This document shows positions 1-10,606 of a stretch of DNA of 64,000 bases, one piece after another. The stretch is taken from the NCBI GenBank assembly GCA_900208305.1, contig OAPG01000003.1:62001-126000 (forward strand), in the 5' to 3' direction. The notes below the pieces were generated by a model. The model was not told the DNA's origin and did no database searches. It saw only the letters and a program-made list of their open reading frames with translations. The position numbers and the translations under genes were made by a program. The stretch is from Melanopsichium pennsylvanicum. Lineage: Eukaryota > Basidiomycota > Ustilaginomycetes > Ustilaginales. Position 1 is the stretch's first letter. Each line of letters begins with the position of its first letter.

Positions 1-1590
1 TTGCTCATCATCGAGCCTTCGCCCCTGGCATCGCGTGCAAACCACGGCACCGGAAAGATTGTGCGATGGTGGCGGCTTGTCACGGCGCCAGTCTGGGGCG
101 CAGGTCTCGGCTACATTCTGGCCTACTTCACTGGACTTTGTGTGTGGCTCACACTACGCGGCAACCGCGAACCAGACAAGGAGGAAGAACGCGAGCGGGA
201 ACAGATCCGATCGCGCATCTCGGGTGATGACGTCGTCGGATTTGACTTGGCCGAGTTGCAAGCGGAAGTCGATCAGACGGATATCAACGTTGAGCAGGAA
301 ACAAATCGCTGGATGGCGCCTGAGATTGCTGATATCCTCACCGGTATCACTGGTCACAAGAAGGACAAGCACACGAGGCAGATATCCAGCTCCGACATTC
401 GTGTTATCCGTGACCTAGAAGAGGGTCGCGGGCGATTGCGTTCCGAGGTCAATGATGCGCATTTGTCGACCAAAGTATCCTTCGATCACCCTTTAGCTGC
501 TGAGAAGCAAGCTGACACGACCAATGTTGTTGGCCTAGCCGCTCCATTGTCCATCGAAAAGGATTCTGCGCTGACAACGCCAGCAGCGATCATCTTGCAC
601 ACGCCTCGTAGGCCATCGGTCATGCTTGGCGCGGGCGAGACTGCTGGCCGTCCATCGGCCGCTTTCTCTGCCGTCGATCTCAACGCTATCAGCTCTGCGC
701 GTCCCAGTCTTGACCGTGCGGGCAACTCGCTGAACGATCTCGGTCAAGCAGATGCCATTGCTGGGAGCGGCAATAGCCCACAAGCACCTGCTCTGATGAG
801 GCAGAAGCGGGTACGTTTGCTCAACATCTCGATTGGTATCACCACCACCTCGGGCAATGAACGAGCAGAGGAGCATGTTGAGGCTCCCGTTCTTACGCGC
901 GATGCTTTGCTCTTCGATCCCGAGCTCGCTGCTCGAGTCACTTCGCCCACGTTTGCCACCTCGCCTTTCGACGGATCTGCCATTCCCGGCGGCGGCTCTC
1001 CTCACGATTCACCTCCATTGGCCACTCGACGTAAGTCGCTGGCCCAGGCGTTCCTGCCGCTCAAATCGAGCCACCGCATGCAGACACAGATGCAAGAGCT
1101 GGAACGCCAGTCTCCTGTTCGCGATCGATCAGGCGAACCTGATATGGAGAAGGAGGACCTCACCTTGCCAAAGCTTCCCGAGGTTTCTGCTACCGTTCCA
1201 AGATCGCATGTCGATCATCGGCAGATCGCACCTTGGTCGGCACCTTCTGGTAATGGCTTTGAGGCGCCTTCTTCTGCGCGACCTCTGCTGTTCTCGCTGC
1301 CAGCAAGCCGCAGATCGCGTCTGTCGGCCTCGACAAGCACCACTGCCGTGGCACCCTCTCCGAGCTTTGCCACTTCCGGCGTCAAACGAGCCTACGACGA
1401 AACGCCCTCGATTTCGTTCAGGGAAAGGTTGTGGACAGTCATCCAACGCGGAACTGGATTTGCAGTTGGCACTGAACGCGTGCTTGATGCGCGCGTTCGA
1501 AGAGCCCAGCAGATGAAGGCACTTCGCATCATGGCACTCAACACTCTCGCCACGACGGTTGTAGTTGTCATTGTCGTTGCTATTCCTTGA
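1..1590 (+). CDS. C-terminal part of a predicted membrane protein, 5' end outside the window
   Basis: The frame is open from base 1 to a TGA at 1588-1590, with no convincing ATG near the edge, so this is the last 529 residues of a longer protein. A hydrophobic stretch near residues 25-52 (VWGAGLGYILAYFTGLCVWL) looks like a membrane segment. An acidic/basic charged region (EEEREREQIRSR) follows, then about 400 residues rich in Ser, Pro and Ala that look disordered. A second short hydrophobic segment (TLATTVVVVIVVAIP) ends the protein, as in tail-anchored or multi-pass proteins. I do not recognise the family. The upstream part would be needed to name it. Confidence 0.75.
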   Translation: MLIIEPSPLASRANHGTGKIVRWWRLVTAPVWGAGLGYILAYFTGLCVWLTLRGNREPDKEEEREREQIRSRISGDDVVGFDLAELQAEVDQTDINVEQETNRWMAPEIADILTGITGHKKDKHTRQISSSDIRVIRDLEEGRGRLRSEVNDAHLSTKVSFDHPLAAEKQADTTNVVGLAAPLSIEKDSALTTPAAIILHTPRRPSVMLGAGETAGRPSAAFSAVDLNAISSARPSLDRAGNSLNDLGQADAIAGSGNSPQAPALMRQKRVRLLNISIGITTTSGNERAEEHVEAPVLTRDALLFDPELAARVTSPTFATSPFDGSAIPGGGSPHDSPPLATRRKSLAQAFLPLKSSHRMQTQMQELERQSPVRDRSGEPDMEKEDLTLPKLPEVSATVPRSHVDHRQIAPWSAPSGNGFEAPSSARPLLFSLPASRRSRLSASTSTTAVAPSPSFATSGVKRAYDETPSISFRERLWTVIQRGTGFAVGTERVLDARVRRAQQMKALRIMALNTLATTVVVVIVVAIP

Positions 1591-2136
1591 TTTTATATCT
1601 GATCCCGCTCCCTCTCCCTCTCTCTCTCTTTACCCAGCTGGCTGGTTCAGCCAGCCCATCTGTGTTCGTAAAGGGCAGCTGTACTATTACTATGTATTCA
1701 CTTACAAGCTTTGTCTGGTTGGCTACAGTCACCAATGTCACATTTTTCGCTCGGGGGTCAGCATGTTTTTTGAAATTTATACCCGCATTCATCAGCCGCC
1801 TATTTTCGGTGTGTACGTGTGTATTTATGTGTGTGATTTGAAGATGCTCGCTCTTGATGTTTGCTGTGACAGGAGATGCAAGGAAGCACGTCTGACGATG
1901 AATAGCGGGCCGCAGGGTTTCGGCTGAATCGGTCATGTCGGGGCAGGAATCTCAGCTAAAAGACGCACAATTGCCGAGACCTTAATTCCCCGGCACCACC
2001 ACCACAATCCCCCTGCCACTGCCGGTTCCTCGCACTTTGCTTTGATTCATCGATTCAACGTTACATTACACCATCACATCTCTTGCAAGCTATCCTGATC
2101 TCATCCACCATTCGCCTTTAAATCGATGCATAAAGA

Positions 2137-3210
2137 ATGTTGAAACCACTCTTTTCCAAGACCGCAATGCAGGTTTGGCGCAAACCAGCTAGCTCTATCC
2201 GTACACTGGCCACTGCGGCGACGGGCAGCAACTTTGTCAAGATCGTCGAAGTTTCGCCTCGCGATGGATTGCAAAACGAAAAAGCCATTGTCCCAACTGC
2301 GATCAAGATCGATCTCATTCGCCGTCTAGCCGAAACTGGGCTACCTGTGATTGAAGCAGGCTCGTTTGTCTCTCCTAAATGGGTACCTCAAATGGGCGAT
2401 ACACCTCAAGTGGTGACAGGGATGCCTATTCACTCCAATATTTCTTATCCTGTTCTCGTTCCCAACATGCGTGGACTTGAATCTCTTCAAAAGTTGCTGG
2501 CACAGCACGATTCTGGCGAAAAAAGCGGACCTAAACCCACGGGTGAGATTGCAATCTTCACCGCTGCTAGCGAGTCGTTCTGTCAAGCCAACACGAACTG
2601 TTCCATCTCGGAATCTTTCGAACGTTTACAGGCAGTTACGTCCAAAGCTCTAGCTTCGGGTCTCAAAGTTCGTGGTTACATCAGCGTCGTAGCTGGCTGC
2701 CCTTACGAGGGAAAAGTGGATCCAGAATCGGTGGGTCGCGTGACTAAAGCGCTGCTGGATATGGGATGTTACGAAGTCAGTCTTGGTGATACGATTGGTG
2801 CCGGCACACCAAGCATCATGGAATCCGTATTAAATTCCTGCTTGAAACATACAAATGCAAACCCGGAATACTTTGCAGCGCACTGTCACGATACGATGAA
2901 CACGGGCTTGGCAAACGTTCTACACATGGTAAAGTTGGGCGTAAGAACGGTAGATAGTGCGGTTGGTGGCCTGGGTGGATGTCCGTATAGTCCTGGTGCT
3001 ACAGGTAACATTGATACTGAAAGCGTTGTATTCGCACTTCACAGCGAAGGGTACGAGACAGGAACGGATTTGGACAAGCTAGTGGATGTGGGAGATTGGA
3101 TCAATAACCAGATTGGAAGAAGAAATCGCAGCAATGCAGGAAGGGCCATATTGGCTCAGAGAAAGATTAGAGCTGAAAGACAGGCGAAGGTTGCATCGGC
3201 CAAGCTCTGA
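2137..3210 (+). CDS. Hydroxymethylglutaryl-CoA lyase with mitochondrial leader and C-terminal AKL
   Basis: Cleaves HMG-CoA to acetoacetate and acetyl-CoA, the last step of leucine breakdown. The 357 residues match the usual length. The first 30 residues are basic, hydroxylated and free of acids (MLKPLFSKTAMQVWRKPASS), as in a mitochondrial leader. The TIM-barrel begins at VEVSPRDGLQNE (substrate/metal Arg-Asp). The family active-site loop GGLGGCPYSPGATGN with its catalytic Cys lies near residue 280, and the metal-binding HCHD motif near 248. The ORF is intronless; the chosen ATG gives the leader. The last three residues are AKL, a canonical type-1 peroxisomal signal. The human enzyme likewise carries a leader plus CKL and is found in both organelles, so dual targeting is inferred here. 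Confidence 0.95.
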   Translation: MLKPLFSKTAMQVWRKPASSIRTLATAATGSNFVKIVEVSPRDGLQNEKAIVPTAIKIDLIRRLAETGLPVIEAGSFVSPKWVPQMGDTPQVVTGMPIHSNISYPVLVPNMRGLESLQKLLAQHDSGEKSGPKPTGEIAIFTAASESFCQANTNCSISESFERLQAVTSKALASGLKVRGYISVVAGCPYEGKVDPESVGRVTKALLDMGCYEVSLGDTIGAGTPSIMESVLNSCLKHTNANPEYFAAHCHDTMNTGLANVLHMVKLGVRTVDSAVGGLGGCPYSPGATGNIDTESVVFALHSEGYETGTDLDKLVDVGDWINNQIGRRNRSNAGRAILAQRKIRAERQAKVASAKL

Positions 3211-3367
3211 GATGCGGAGTTCGTTCAAAGAATGCAAACGGTCTCTTGAGAGAGCAAAAACAAGTGCGCATGACTGTGATCTTTCTGTACTGTAAGGTGT
3301 TGTTTGTGCCTTTAAATTGTATGTGTGTATGTCTGTGTTGGTGTCATGCACCTCACAAGAAGAGCAA

Positions 3368-3400
3368 GGAGGAGGAGGAGGAGGAGGAGGAGGAGGAGGT
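3368..3400 (+). repeat. (GGA)n microsatellite
   Basis: About eleven uninterrupted GGA units in the 413-bp gap between the HMG-CoA lyase and the alpha/beta hydrolase. It opens spurious Glu- or Gly-rich frames that are not genes. Nothing else is recognisable in this gap. Confidence 0.9.
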
Positions 3401-3623
3401 TGGTGGATCATCGTCCGGAACTCGGCATTTGCGTTTGAACATTTCCCCCCCAACCTAATTGTGGGTTGCCAGGAACGTGGACACAAAGTTGGCTTCTCTT
3501 ACATTCACATTGTTCGTCTTTGGTAGTTGCTCAACCTTACTTGCTCCTTGAGTACAATAGATGATACCATGCAAACACCATAGAAGAGATATCAAGCTTT
3601 GATCTCATCTCCTATCGCACACC

Positions 3624-4850
3624 ATGTCATCCAAATCAACACCGCCATCAACCACTTCAGCAGGCATATCCGTCATCCGTCAAGCGCTGTATTTTCCACT
3701 CGGTCTCGCAGCACTATACCTCACCTTCTTCCTTGGTCTGCTCACCCCAATCTTTCAACGTCACTTTATATTTCTACACGCTATCCAGTACCCCTTCTTC
3801 CCCGCGTACGATCAACCGCACAAATACGGACTGGCACCTTTCAAAACTCGTAACTTGACGTTTTCCACTTCGGACGGTGAACGTATCGGAGCTTGGCATA
3901 TTCTTCCCGAGATTTTTTACCAATCTCACCTGTCCATCAATACACATGATCATGATCAGGAACAGGAGCAGGAGCAGTGGGATGAAGAGGTGTATGATCG
4001 AGCGATGCGGGAATATCCTACGATCCTGTATTTGCATGGGAATAGTATGAATCGAGCAGCGCCGTTTCGTATCGCAGCATATTCGGCCATGACGAGTAGG
4101 ATGGATGTCAATGTTGTTGCGATTGATTATAGGGGTTTTGGAGATAGTACGGGTGTTCCATCTGAACAAGGGCTTGCAATTGATGCAGAAGCGGCTTATG
4201 GTTGGATAAGAAAAAAACAACGTTCTTCTTCTCAGAGCATCGCTGTCTTTGGTCAAAGTCTAGGCACCGGTATCGCAACCCTTGTCGCGGAAAAGTTGGA
4301 GCAACTCGGTACTCCACTCAAAGGCGTAGTTCTCATGGCTCCGTATACCGATCTCAAAGCATTGGTCAAGGATTTCAAACTCGCTGGACTATTCCCTGTC
4401 CTCGCTCCCATTGGGGTTATACCTTTCAATAACCTCATTCTGGACAAATTTTTAAAGACCCAATTGAGAACCATCACCACTCTTCCGAATTTGATTCAAC
4501 CTTCAGCGAGTCATGAGACAAGTATTGTCTTACTCCATGCAAAAGATGATCCGGTGATTCCAGTCAAACATTCAAGAGTCTTGTTTGAAACATTGCTAAA
4601 ACATGCATCGCATACCACACAACCCAAAGTTTTGAAAAGAACCATTGCTCAATCTGCAACCATTCAACGATTTAACCCTCCTTCCTCCTCCTCCTCCTCC
4701 TCTTCCTCCTTTCTGTATCAAAATGGAGAAGAGAATAAGGCAACAGTAACATTGATAGAAACCGAATTCGGAGGACACGATCAGCTAACCGAAGGTGCTC
4801 TCGATCTTGTTCGTCTTGCTTTAAAATTACCCTCACATCTGTCAGCGTAG
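3624..4850 (+). CDS. Membrane-anchored alpha/beta hydrolase, ABHD12/Bem46-like
   Basis: Serine hydrolase of the ABHD12/13-Bem46 group, whose animal members cleave monoacylglycerols and lysophospholipids. A single hydrophobic segment near residues 20-45 is a likely membrane anchor. The oxyanion motif LYLHGNS lies near residue 136, the nucleophile elbow GQSLGTG near 210-216 (Ser about 212), the acid in HAKDDPVIPVKHS near 315, and the catalytic His in GGHDQL near the end, so the triad is complete. A short Glu/Gln tract (residues about 108-118) and a poly-Ser tract (about 353-362, a TCC repeat in the DNA) look like low-complexity insertions. Intronless, 408 residues. The substrate cannot be told from sequence. 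Confidence 0.88.
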   Translation: MSSKSTPPSTTSAGISVIRQALYFPLGLAALYLTFFLGLLTPIFQRHFIFLHAIQYPFFPAYDQPHKYGLAPFKTRNLTFSTSDGERIGAWHILPEIFYQSHLSINTHDHDQEQEQEQWDEEVYDRAMREYPTILYLHGNSMNRAAPFRIAAYSAMTSRMDVNVVAIDYRGFGDSTGVPSEQGLAIDAEAAYGWIRKKQRSSSQSIAVFGQSLGTGIATLVAEKLEQLGTPLKGVVLMAPYTDLKALVKDFKLAGLFPVLAPIGVIPFNNLILDKFLKTQLRTITTLPNLIQPSASHETSIVLLHAKDDPVIPVKHSRVLFETLLKHASHTTQPKVLKRTIAQSATIQRFNPPSSSSSSSSSFLYQNGEENKATVTLIETEFGGHDQLTEGALDLVRLALKLPSHLSA

Positions 4851-4997
4851 CCTTACTGTACAGTAAAGTTATATGTCATGCACATTCATACACCATACGC
4901 ACATCGATAATGTCATTGAGGGTATCCATGATCAACACACACACACTGCCGTATAGTACAAATGGGAAATGCCTTTTTGTTCAAAACTTAAAAGCGA

Positions 4998-7778
4998 TCA
5001 TACTTGAAAACTGGGCAGAGCATACAACCCACTCTCCCTGCCCAGAAACCCAAATCCTAGTAACACCTCCATCTTTCTACTATGCCAACCAATTTCGCCC
5101 GTCACGTGTCCGTTTGCATCCACCAGCTTCTGCAATGCAATTCTTCGGAGATGATCTATAGGCAAATCCCTCACCACCTCGTCGCGTGGCGTGAGTTTGC
5201 CATCCGAGGGCAAAGAGTAGCTGGCGCCAACAACGTGTCTTGAGCGCGAACGCGATGCCGAACCACCTTCAACCGAATGCGCTCTTCGGATCGATGGGAT
5301 CACCGGTGCACGCGCTGAAGGAGAGTTGGATGCGGGTGCAACTCTGAGTAGAGAACGTGAAGTGCGCTGGTCTGTGCTGCTGCTGCTGCTGCTGCTGGTG
5401 CTATCGCGTAATTTGAGCGATCCTTCATCGTACCGAACAGATCTGCCCCGGTGACCAGATCCTTCAACACCACCAAAACTGCCGCCATTACTTATGTTTA
5501 CACTGTCATCCGCATCAAAATCACTAGCAGCGCTGCCCACGGTCGGAACACGTCCTACCGCATCTTCGAGAAGAACCTCGTCACTTGCTTCAGGATTTGG
5601 CCCAGCCGCAATATCAACCACCCACCCTCTCCTACCCGCACCTCTAATCACTTTCCAACTTCCGAATCCACCCCTCACACTCTTCAACGAAGCCTGATTC
5701 AAACCTACCACCCTCAAATTGGTGGCCGCTCTAGCATTAGCAGGCAGGATCGGAGGAGGATCGGAACCGGTCTTAAAACCCATCATTGCCAGCTGCACTG
5801 AGATGGGGATAGGAGGGGTTTTTGCACAAGGCCCAACCAGGATGCTTTGAAGATGAACGGCGTTGATCGCAGAGGGATCGTGAGCGTCGTAGCCAGGAAT
5901 GTTGGTAGTGAGACCCTCGGTGGAGGCGCGAGAGGTGCAAGAGTCGGAGAGTTCGAGCACCTGAACGTTGGGCGCACGTTCGCGCAGAAGCTTGCTGATG
6001 GCTTCGAGTCGGATGTTGGGGCAGTGAGAGAGGCCGAGGTCGAGCAGAGAAGGCTGAGGACCAATCAGGCCGAGGAGCTCGTCAGTGAGGGCGCAACCGC
6101 CAATATCGAGGTAACGCAGCCTGCCCGAACGGAAACAGGGAGCTTGGGTGATGATGACATTGAGATCTTCATAGTCAAGGGGTGTCGGGAAGATGAGCGT
6201 GCCTGCGAGTGAAAGTTCCACCAGGCCCTGAGTGCAGGGGGCATCCACCAGGAGCTCTGTTACGGATTTCGAGGTGATGCGCTTGCAGAACGCCAACGAA
6301 AGACTCTCGAGCTGCAACTGGTGCGAACTGCTAAGTGCAATGAGGAGCGCGGCATCCGCCTTGGTCCTCGAAAGGTCGAGATGCGTGAGGCGCGGAAATG
6401 CGAGCACGAAAGGATTGAGAAGCTCGTTGTCCAAGGTGACGCCAGACAATCCGAGCCTGAGGAGTGAAGGGAATGCTGTGGGACGCGCGGGATGACGGCT
6501 TGGACCATCCCCATCCGTACGTCGAGTCGAGACGGACCGACTGAGACTCTTGTTCTGCCTTCTTGCTGAGTTGCTGCGTCCACGGCCACGTTGCTCCTCC
6601 TCATCATCCAGGTTCATTGATTCATCTTGGTCCGATTCGTCCTCTTCCTCGACCGTATCTGTCATCCTACCGCTAAACTTTTTGAGGTGTGTCGCAACAA
6701 ACTCGTTCATCGCCTCTTGAAACCTTTGCGAGACACACTCACAAAAGTCCAAGCTCTGAAGCATCTTGTTGGACCTACCACTGCTTCTCTCAACCGACAC
6801 ACCGCGAAGCCTGCTGGGCTTGCTGTATTCGCCATCGCGGAAGAGCAAAGCCTCGAGCACGTCGTTGGAGAGGGCCGAGTCCATGGTTTCACTTGCGCCG
6901 AAAGCGATGAGACCTTGAGCAGCGGTAACGAGAGCAAGAAGGCGTGCTGGGGTGACGAATCGATGATCCATGCCTTGGCCGATGGTACGACGCATGCCTT
7001 GTGTGCGAAAATTGGAGAAATCGAGCAGACGCACCCACTGATGGAGCGTGACTGCGTCTTGGTCGTTTTCCTCTCGCAAGGTGACGTGATAGACGGGACT
7101 TTCAGGAGTTGAGGTAGGATCTTCGGTCCATACGAGTTCGACTTCGCCATCCTCATCAGCGTTGATACGAATGACATCACGACGAGATCGAGACAATGTT
7201 CGGGTCAACGAAACGGCCCGTTCTGCGGCGGCTGTTGCTGAGGCTGTTGCTGCGGCTGTTGCTGCGGCTGGATGCTTTCCGGACGCTGGACTCTGGTTGC
7301 GAGTTGCTGAAGGTGTGGGTGTAGCGGTACCGCCGACGACGAGCGTATGGCCGAGCGCGTGAGCAAACCCTGCTGCTGCAATCATGTTAATGAACGAAGC
7401 GGGATCGGAAGGATCTAGGTTGACGGTACCGGTGGATGCATACTTTTCGTATGCACTTGCCAAATGGGATGCACCAAGTGACCTGAGTAGCAAGTTGAAG
7501 CTGTGTGGTAACGTGATCTGAATGCGTCTGAACAAGAGCACTCTTGCTTCATGGTAGAAAGCCTTGTTGACAAGACAGAGGTTGTAGAGTGTTTTGCGGG
7601 TATGAATTTGAGTGGAAGAGATCTTGCGACCATCTGGATATGATGAAGGAAGACCATGTGGATCAATATTGCGAAAGGAAGATTTGGGGATAGAGTCGAG
7701 CCATACTAGGCCAACGATTTCTCGAAGGATCTCTGTAGGTAGGTCATTGATGGTTGCACCACGTCTCGACGCAGCCAT
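4998..7778 (-). CDS. F-box and leucine-rich-repeat protein
   Basis: Likely substrate-recognition subunit of an SCF (Skp1-cullin-F-box) ubiquitin ligase. Residues about 10-95 begin INDLPTEILREIVGLVW and continue with LYNLCLVNKAFYHEARVLLFRRI, the usual F-box pattern. The middle is low complexity: Ala/Thr runs, an acidic DEEDESDQDESMNLDDEEE stretch, then Ser/Arg. Residues about 440-640 hold leucine-rich repeats (PRLTHLDLSRTKAD, LESLSLAFCKRITSKSV, LRYLDIGGCALTDELL, LLDLGLSHCPNIRLEAI). The C-terminal third is mostly disordered, with a Ser tract, and ends in a short conserved-looking block. One 926-codon exon. The target is unknown. Its 3' end lies 147 bp from the end of the convergent hydrolase gene. 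Confidence 0.82.
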   Translation of the reverse strand: MAASRRGATINDLPTEILREIVGLVWLDSIPKSSFRNIDPHGLPSSYPDGRKISSTQIHTRKTLYNLCLVNKAFYHEARVLLFRRIQITLPHSFNLLLRSLGASHLASAYEKYASTGTVNLDPSDPASFINMIAAAGFAHALGHTLVVGGTATPTPSATRNQSPASGKHPAAATAAATASATAAAERAVSLTRTLSRSRRDVIRINADEDGEVELVWTEDPTSTPESPVYHVTLREENDQDAVTLHQWVRLLDFSNFRTQGMRRTIGQGMDHRFVTPARLLALVTAAQGLIAFGASETMDSALSNDVLEALLFRDGEYSKPSRLRGVSVERSSGRSNKMLQSLDFCECVSQRFQEAMNEFVATHLKKFSGRMTDTVEEEDESDQDESMNLDDEEEQRGRGRSNSARRQNKSLSRSVSTRRTDGDGPSRHPARPTAFPSLLRLGLSGVTLDNELLNPFVLAFPRLTHLDLSRTKADAALLIALSSSHQLQLESLSLAFCKRITSKSVTELLVDAPCTQGLVELSLAGTLIFPTPLDYEDLNVIITQAPCFRSGRLRYLDIGGCALTDELLGLIGPQPSLLDLGLSHCPNIRLEAISKLLRERAPNVQVLELSDSCTSRASTEGLTTNIPGYDAHDPSAINAVHLQSILVGPCAKTPPIPISVQLAMMGFKTGSDPPPILPANARAATNLRVVGLNQASLKSVRGGFGSWKVIRGAGRRGWVVDIAAGPNPEASDEVLLEDAVGRVPTVGSAASDFDADDSVNISNGGSFGGVEGSGHRGRSVRYDEGSLKLRDSTSSSSSSSTDQRTSRSLLRVAPASNSPSARAPVIPSIRRAHSVEGGSASRSRSRHVVGASYSLPSDGKLTPRDEVVRDLPIDHLRRIALQKLVDANGHVTGEIGWHSRKMEVLLGFGFLGRESGLYALPSFQV

Positions 7779-7940
7779 GTCTCGATTGGAAGAGACGCAG
7801 GAATATGAGCGGAAATTCGTGCTATTAATGTCGTGGAGAAGCCAAGTGATTGCAAGTTATGTTAGTAGTATACGATAAAGGCCAATGTGATGCTGATCGA
7901 TGAATGATCGAGTGACAGAGAGGTAACTCTGTGATGGGAC

Positions 7941-7972
<32 letters not shown>
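7941..7972 (+). repeat. (GAAA)n microsatellite
   Basis: About eight GAAA units in the 451-bp intergenic region shared by the divergent F-box and metaxin-like genes, so it probably lies in a 5' leader or promoter. No other motif stands out there. Confidence 0.85.
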
Positions 7973-8229
7973 AGGAAGCAAAGCGATACTAAAATAATAT
8001 AAATGATGGCTGTCAACGTGCACAAATGTGAGTTGTCGGTCTAACATTGTAAAACTTGACACAATCTTTCAAAATCCAATCCATAATGTTTGGTACGATC
8101 TTTTGTTGTCGACATATAACATTCCTTCCATCTTATCCTTTTGCGTATCATCGGAATCCAGCTTCTTGGACACTTACTCTCGACAAGCTTTCTGTAGCTA
8201 ATTTGAGTATCATAGCTCCTACAATCATC

Positions 8230-9501
8230 ATGTCGACACAATCTTATCCCGAGTTTGACCACATTCCACCAGCACCCGCTCAATCACCATCTCTTGTCCC
8301 ACAATGGGCCGCAGCTATCTTGTCTACCTTTCCACTTATCACTTTCCCAGCAGCAAAATCATACTCTCCCTCTACCTCGGCTCTACCAAAAAAACCTACA
8401 CTCTATGTGGCTCCACATCTCAACAGGGACGGAACCTTATCCGCTGTTCATGACCATGATGATAATGATTCGAGCTCACACGATGAAAATGCATTTAATC
8501 AGCAACCTCTCGGTTGGTCCAGCATCGACCCTATAGCATTAAGATGGCAGATGGAGCTCCTCTTTCGTCAAGTCGACTTTGATGTGCGCTTCATTGATCC
8601 ATCACACAATTGGGGTCCAGCCAAATCAATGCCCTTCCTACACCTCCCAACTCGATTCCGTTCTGCCAACGCTGCATCGTCGTCCCTACTTTCCGCCATC
8701 GAGATTCCGTACCTGCTCGACAACTATTACCCTTACATCACATCAGAATCTGGTGAAAAGCCTTCCTCCTCATACCCGGATGACATGACCACGTTGGAAG
8801 CCAGGAGCTGGGAAAACCTTGTCAAAGGCCGGATTATGGCCGGTGTCCTGCTTGCCGTCCTACTCTCTCCTCAGTCAGCTGTCTACTCTAAAATACAATC
8901 ACAGCCATACCTCTCATCACTACTGTCGGCACAATTGCTAAACTCTTTCTTTGATCAGCAACTGCGCCGCATCTCGGCGCTAAATCCTTCTGCCTCCAAA
9001 TCTTCCACCTCGACGTTGGACGTTTCCTTAGCCCAACCCACCACAAGCTTGCCTGGTTGGGAAGTAGGTTTCCTCGGCTGGATTGGTGCAACTACCGCTT
9101 CTGCTACCTCTGCCTTGTCTAGCGCAGAGCTCGACTCGCGTGGTGGAGGAGATACCCCGGGCGCAGCACTCGCAAGTCCATCAGTGGACCAGCACAAGGT
9201 GGTGACTGACGCTGTTGCCGGTCTTGGTGCGCTGGCTGCGAGAACACAGTCTCAGCTATCCAAAAGTTCGGAGCAAGTGCGATACTTGTTGGGAGCGCAA
9301 AAGCCGACTTCATTGGATGCGCTTGCTTTCAGCGTCATTCACACAATACTCACACTGGCTGCAACTCCCCAGGCTCAAAACATGTCGGATAACCAACCAT
9401 TGAACCAGCTCAAGCAGGTGCTCGACCAGAGTCCGTGGCTGGTGAAATGGTCGAGACAGATGTGGAAGGTCTACGTGAGGGATCTTGATCGTGCCTCATG
9501 A
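8230..9501 (+). CDS. Metaxin / Sam35-Sam37-like mitochondrial outer-membrane protein
   Basis: Metaxins are GST-fold subunits of the SAM complex, which inserts beta-barrel proteins into the mitochondrial outer membrane. After a Pro-rich start, residues about 105-170 (DPIALRWQMELLFRQVDFDV, then GPAKSMPFLHLP) have the metaxin/GST N-terminal thioredoxin-like pattern in which the redox Cys is lost. An all-helical region follows (LEARSWENLVKGRIMAGVLL), and the C-terminal block LLGAQKPTSLDALAFSVIHT is typical of a metaxin C-terminal domain. The frame is open upstream to an ATG at 8056, but the ATG at 8230 (context ATCATCATG) fits the family better and gives 423 residues. Which of Sam35 or Sam37 it matches is not decided. 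Confidence 0.7.
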   Translation: MSTQSYPEFDHIPPAPAQSPSLVPQWAAAILSTFPLITFPAAKSYSPSTSALPKKPTLYVAPHLNRDGTLSAVHDHDDNDSSSHDENAFNQQPLGWSSIDPIALRWQMELLFRQVDFDVRFIDPSHNWGPAKSMPFLHLPTRFRSANAASSSLLSAIEIPYLLDNYYPYITSESGEKPSSSYPDDMTTLEARSWENLVKGRIMAGVLLAVLLSPQSAVYSKIQSQPYLSSLLSAQLLNSFFDQQLRRISALNPSASKSSTSTLDVSLAQPTTSLPGWEVGFLGWIGATTASATSALSSAELDSRGGGDTPGAALASPSVDQHKVVTDAVAGLGALAARTQSQLSKSSEQVRYLLGAQKPTSLDALAFSVIHTILTLAATPQAQNMSDNQPLNQLKQVLDQSPWLVKWSRQMWKVYVRDLDRAS

Positions 9502-9688
9502 GTCTGCCTACCCTTGGATTTGCTATACTTGAATCTTGTACTTTTACCTCGCAAACTCGCCGCAAATTTACTGCAAAAACCATTCTTATGAACATGTCTG
9601 CTGTGTGAATCGGCGCAGTGTGGTCGCACACACAAAAAGAAAGGTTCGGTTTGAGTCTCTGACTTGAAAAAATATCATTGCAATTCGA

Positions 9689-10263
9689 TCATGCTTTTGG
9701 TTTTGGTGGTGTGTAACCTTGAGCTTGACGCACAAGCTCTTCCGTCTTTGCTGCCATAACAAAGTCATTTTTGTGCAACTGTCGAGAATGAAACCAGTGT
9801 GAGCGCTTCTCCAACACATGCGATGGGGATAATGACTTACACCATTGATAGCATGACTCCACCACCAAATTGTGACTCGTCCCCACTCCACCATGATGGC
9901 AGGGTGATGACCTTCTTTCTCCGCCAATATTCCAAGCGTGTTGGCAAAAGCTTGGGCAGAGGTAAAGTCCTTGAACTTGTACGTTCTGTGAAGGGCGTCA
10001 GGATGAGTGGCTTTGGACGAAAGTAAGGTTTTAGGTTGTGGAGAGAGTGACCATTTGCCAGTGAGACTTGAAAGCATTTCGCTTGCTTGGTGAGGCGATA
10101 GAGCATCAAGATGCTTTGTGCACGGCTCGCACTTTTGCTCTTGGAGTGGTTGCGACGTCATAATGCGAATCGAGGACGAAAAGCAGTGAGTTAGTGGTGC
10201 AGTTTGAATCAAAGGTATCCACTTTCGGCCTATAGATGCAAGTGATTGATATATGGGTGCCAT
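9689..10263 (-). CDS. Pterin-4a-carbinolamine dehydratase, two exons
   Basis: Dehydrates 4a-hydroxytetrahydrobiopterin, recycling the pterin cofactor. Exon 1 is 10263-9841 and exon 2 is 9778-9689; the 62-bp intron 9779-9840 starts GTAAGT and ends CAG. Splicing joins WWWSHAING to LHKNDFVMAAKTEELV, restoring the family motif that reading through the intron would destroy. The catalytic signature is present: EGHHPAIMVEW (tandem His), then the third His in WWWSHA, then KND. From the ATG at 10263 the protein is 170 residues with a basic, Ser-rich leader that may be mitochondrial. The ATG at 10161 would give a cytosolic form of about 136 residues. An ATG at 10344 is also in frame. Confidence 0.88.
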
Positions 10264-10606
10264 CGCTCTTCGATGCTTGATGAGAAGCCTGCGTGTAGCT
10301 GTAGCATAGCACAGAGTTGGGAGGACAAGATTGAGGTGTATCACTGCATGTTGAGTATGTATATATTAATAATATTACTATTATTTTTGTGAAATTGGCT
10401 CGAAAAGTTGGGCCGAATTCCGAAGAGTTGGAGCTTTGGTTTTTTTCCCAATCACGGAATGGACCCTGAAACTTTGGACACTTTCGTGGTTGCTTCTCTC
10501 TATTCTTCTATACCTAGCATACTTCTCGAGCGACTTGATCACTTTCAAGATGACTTGCACAATCAGACTATAGCTGCCAGGAAAGGCTCAGACAATTCTC
10601 GAACTC

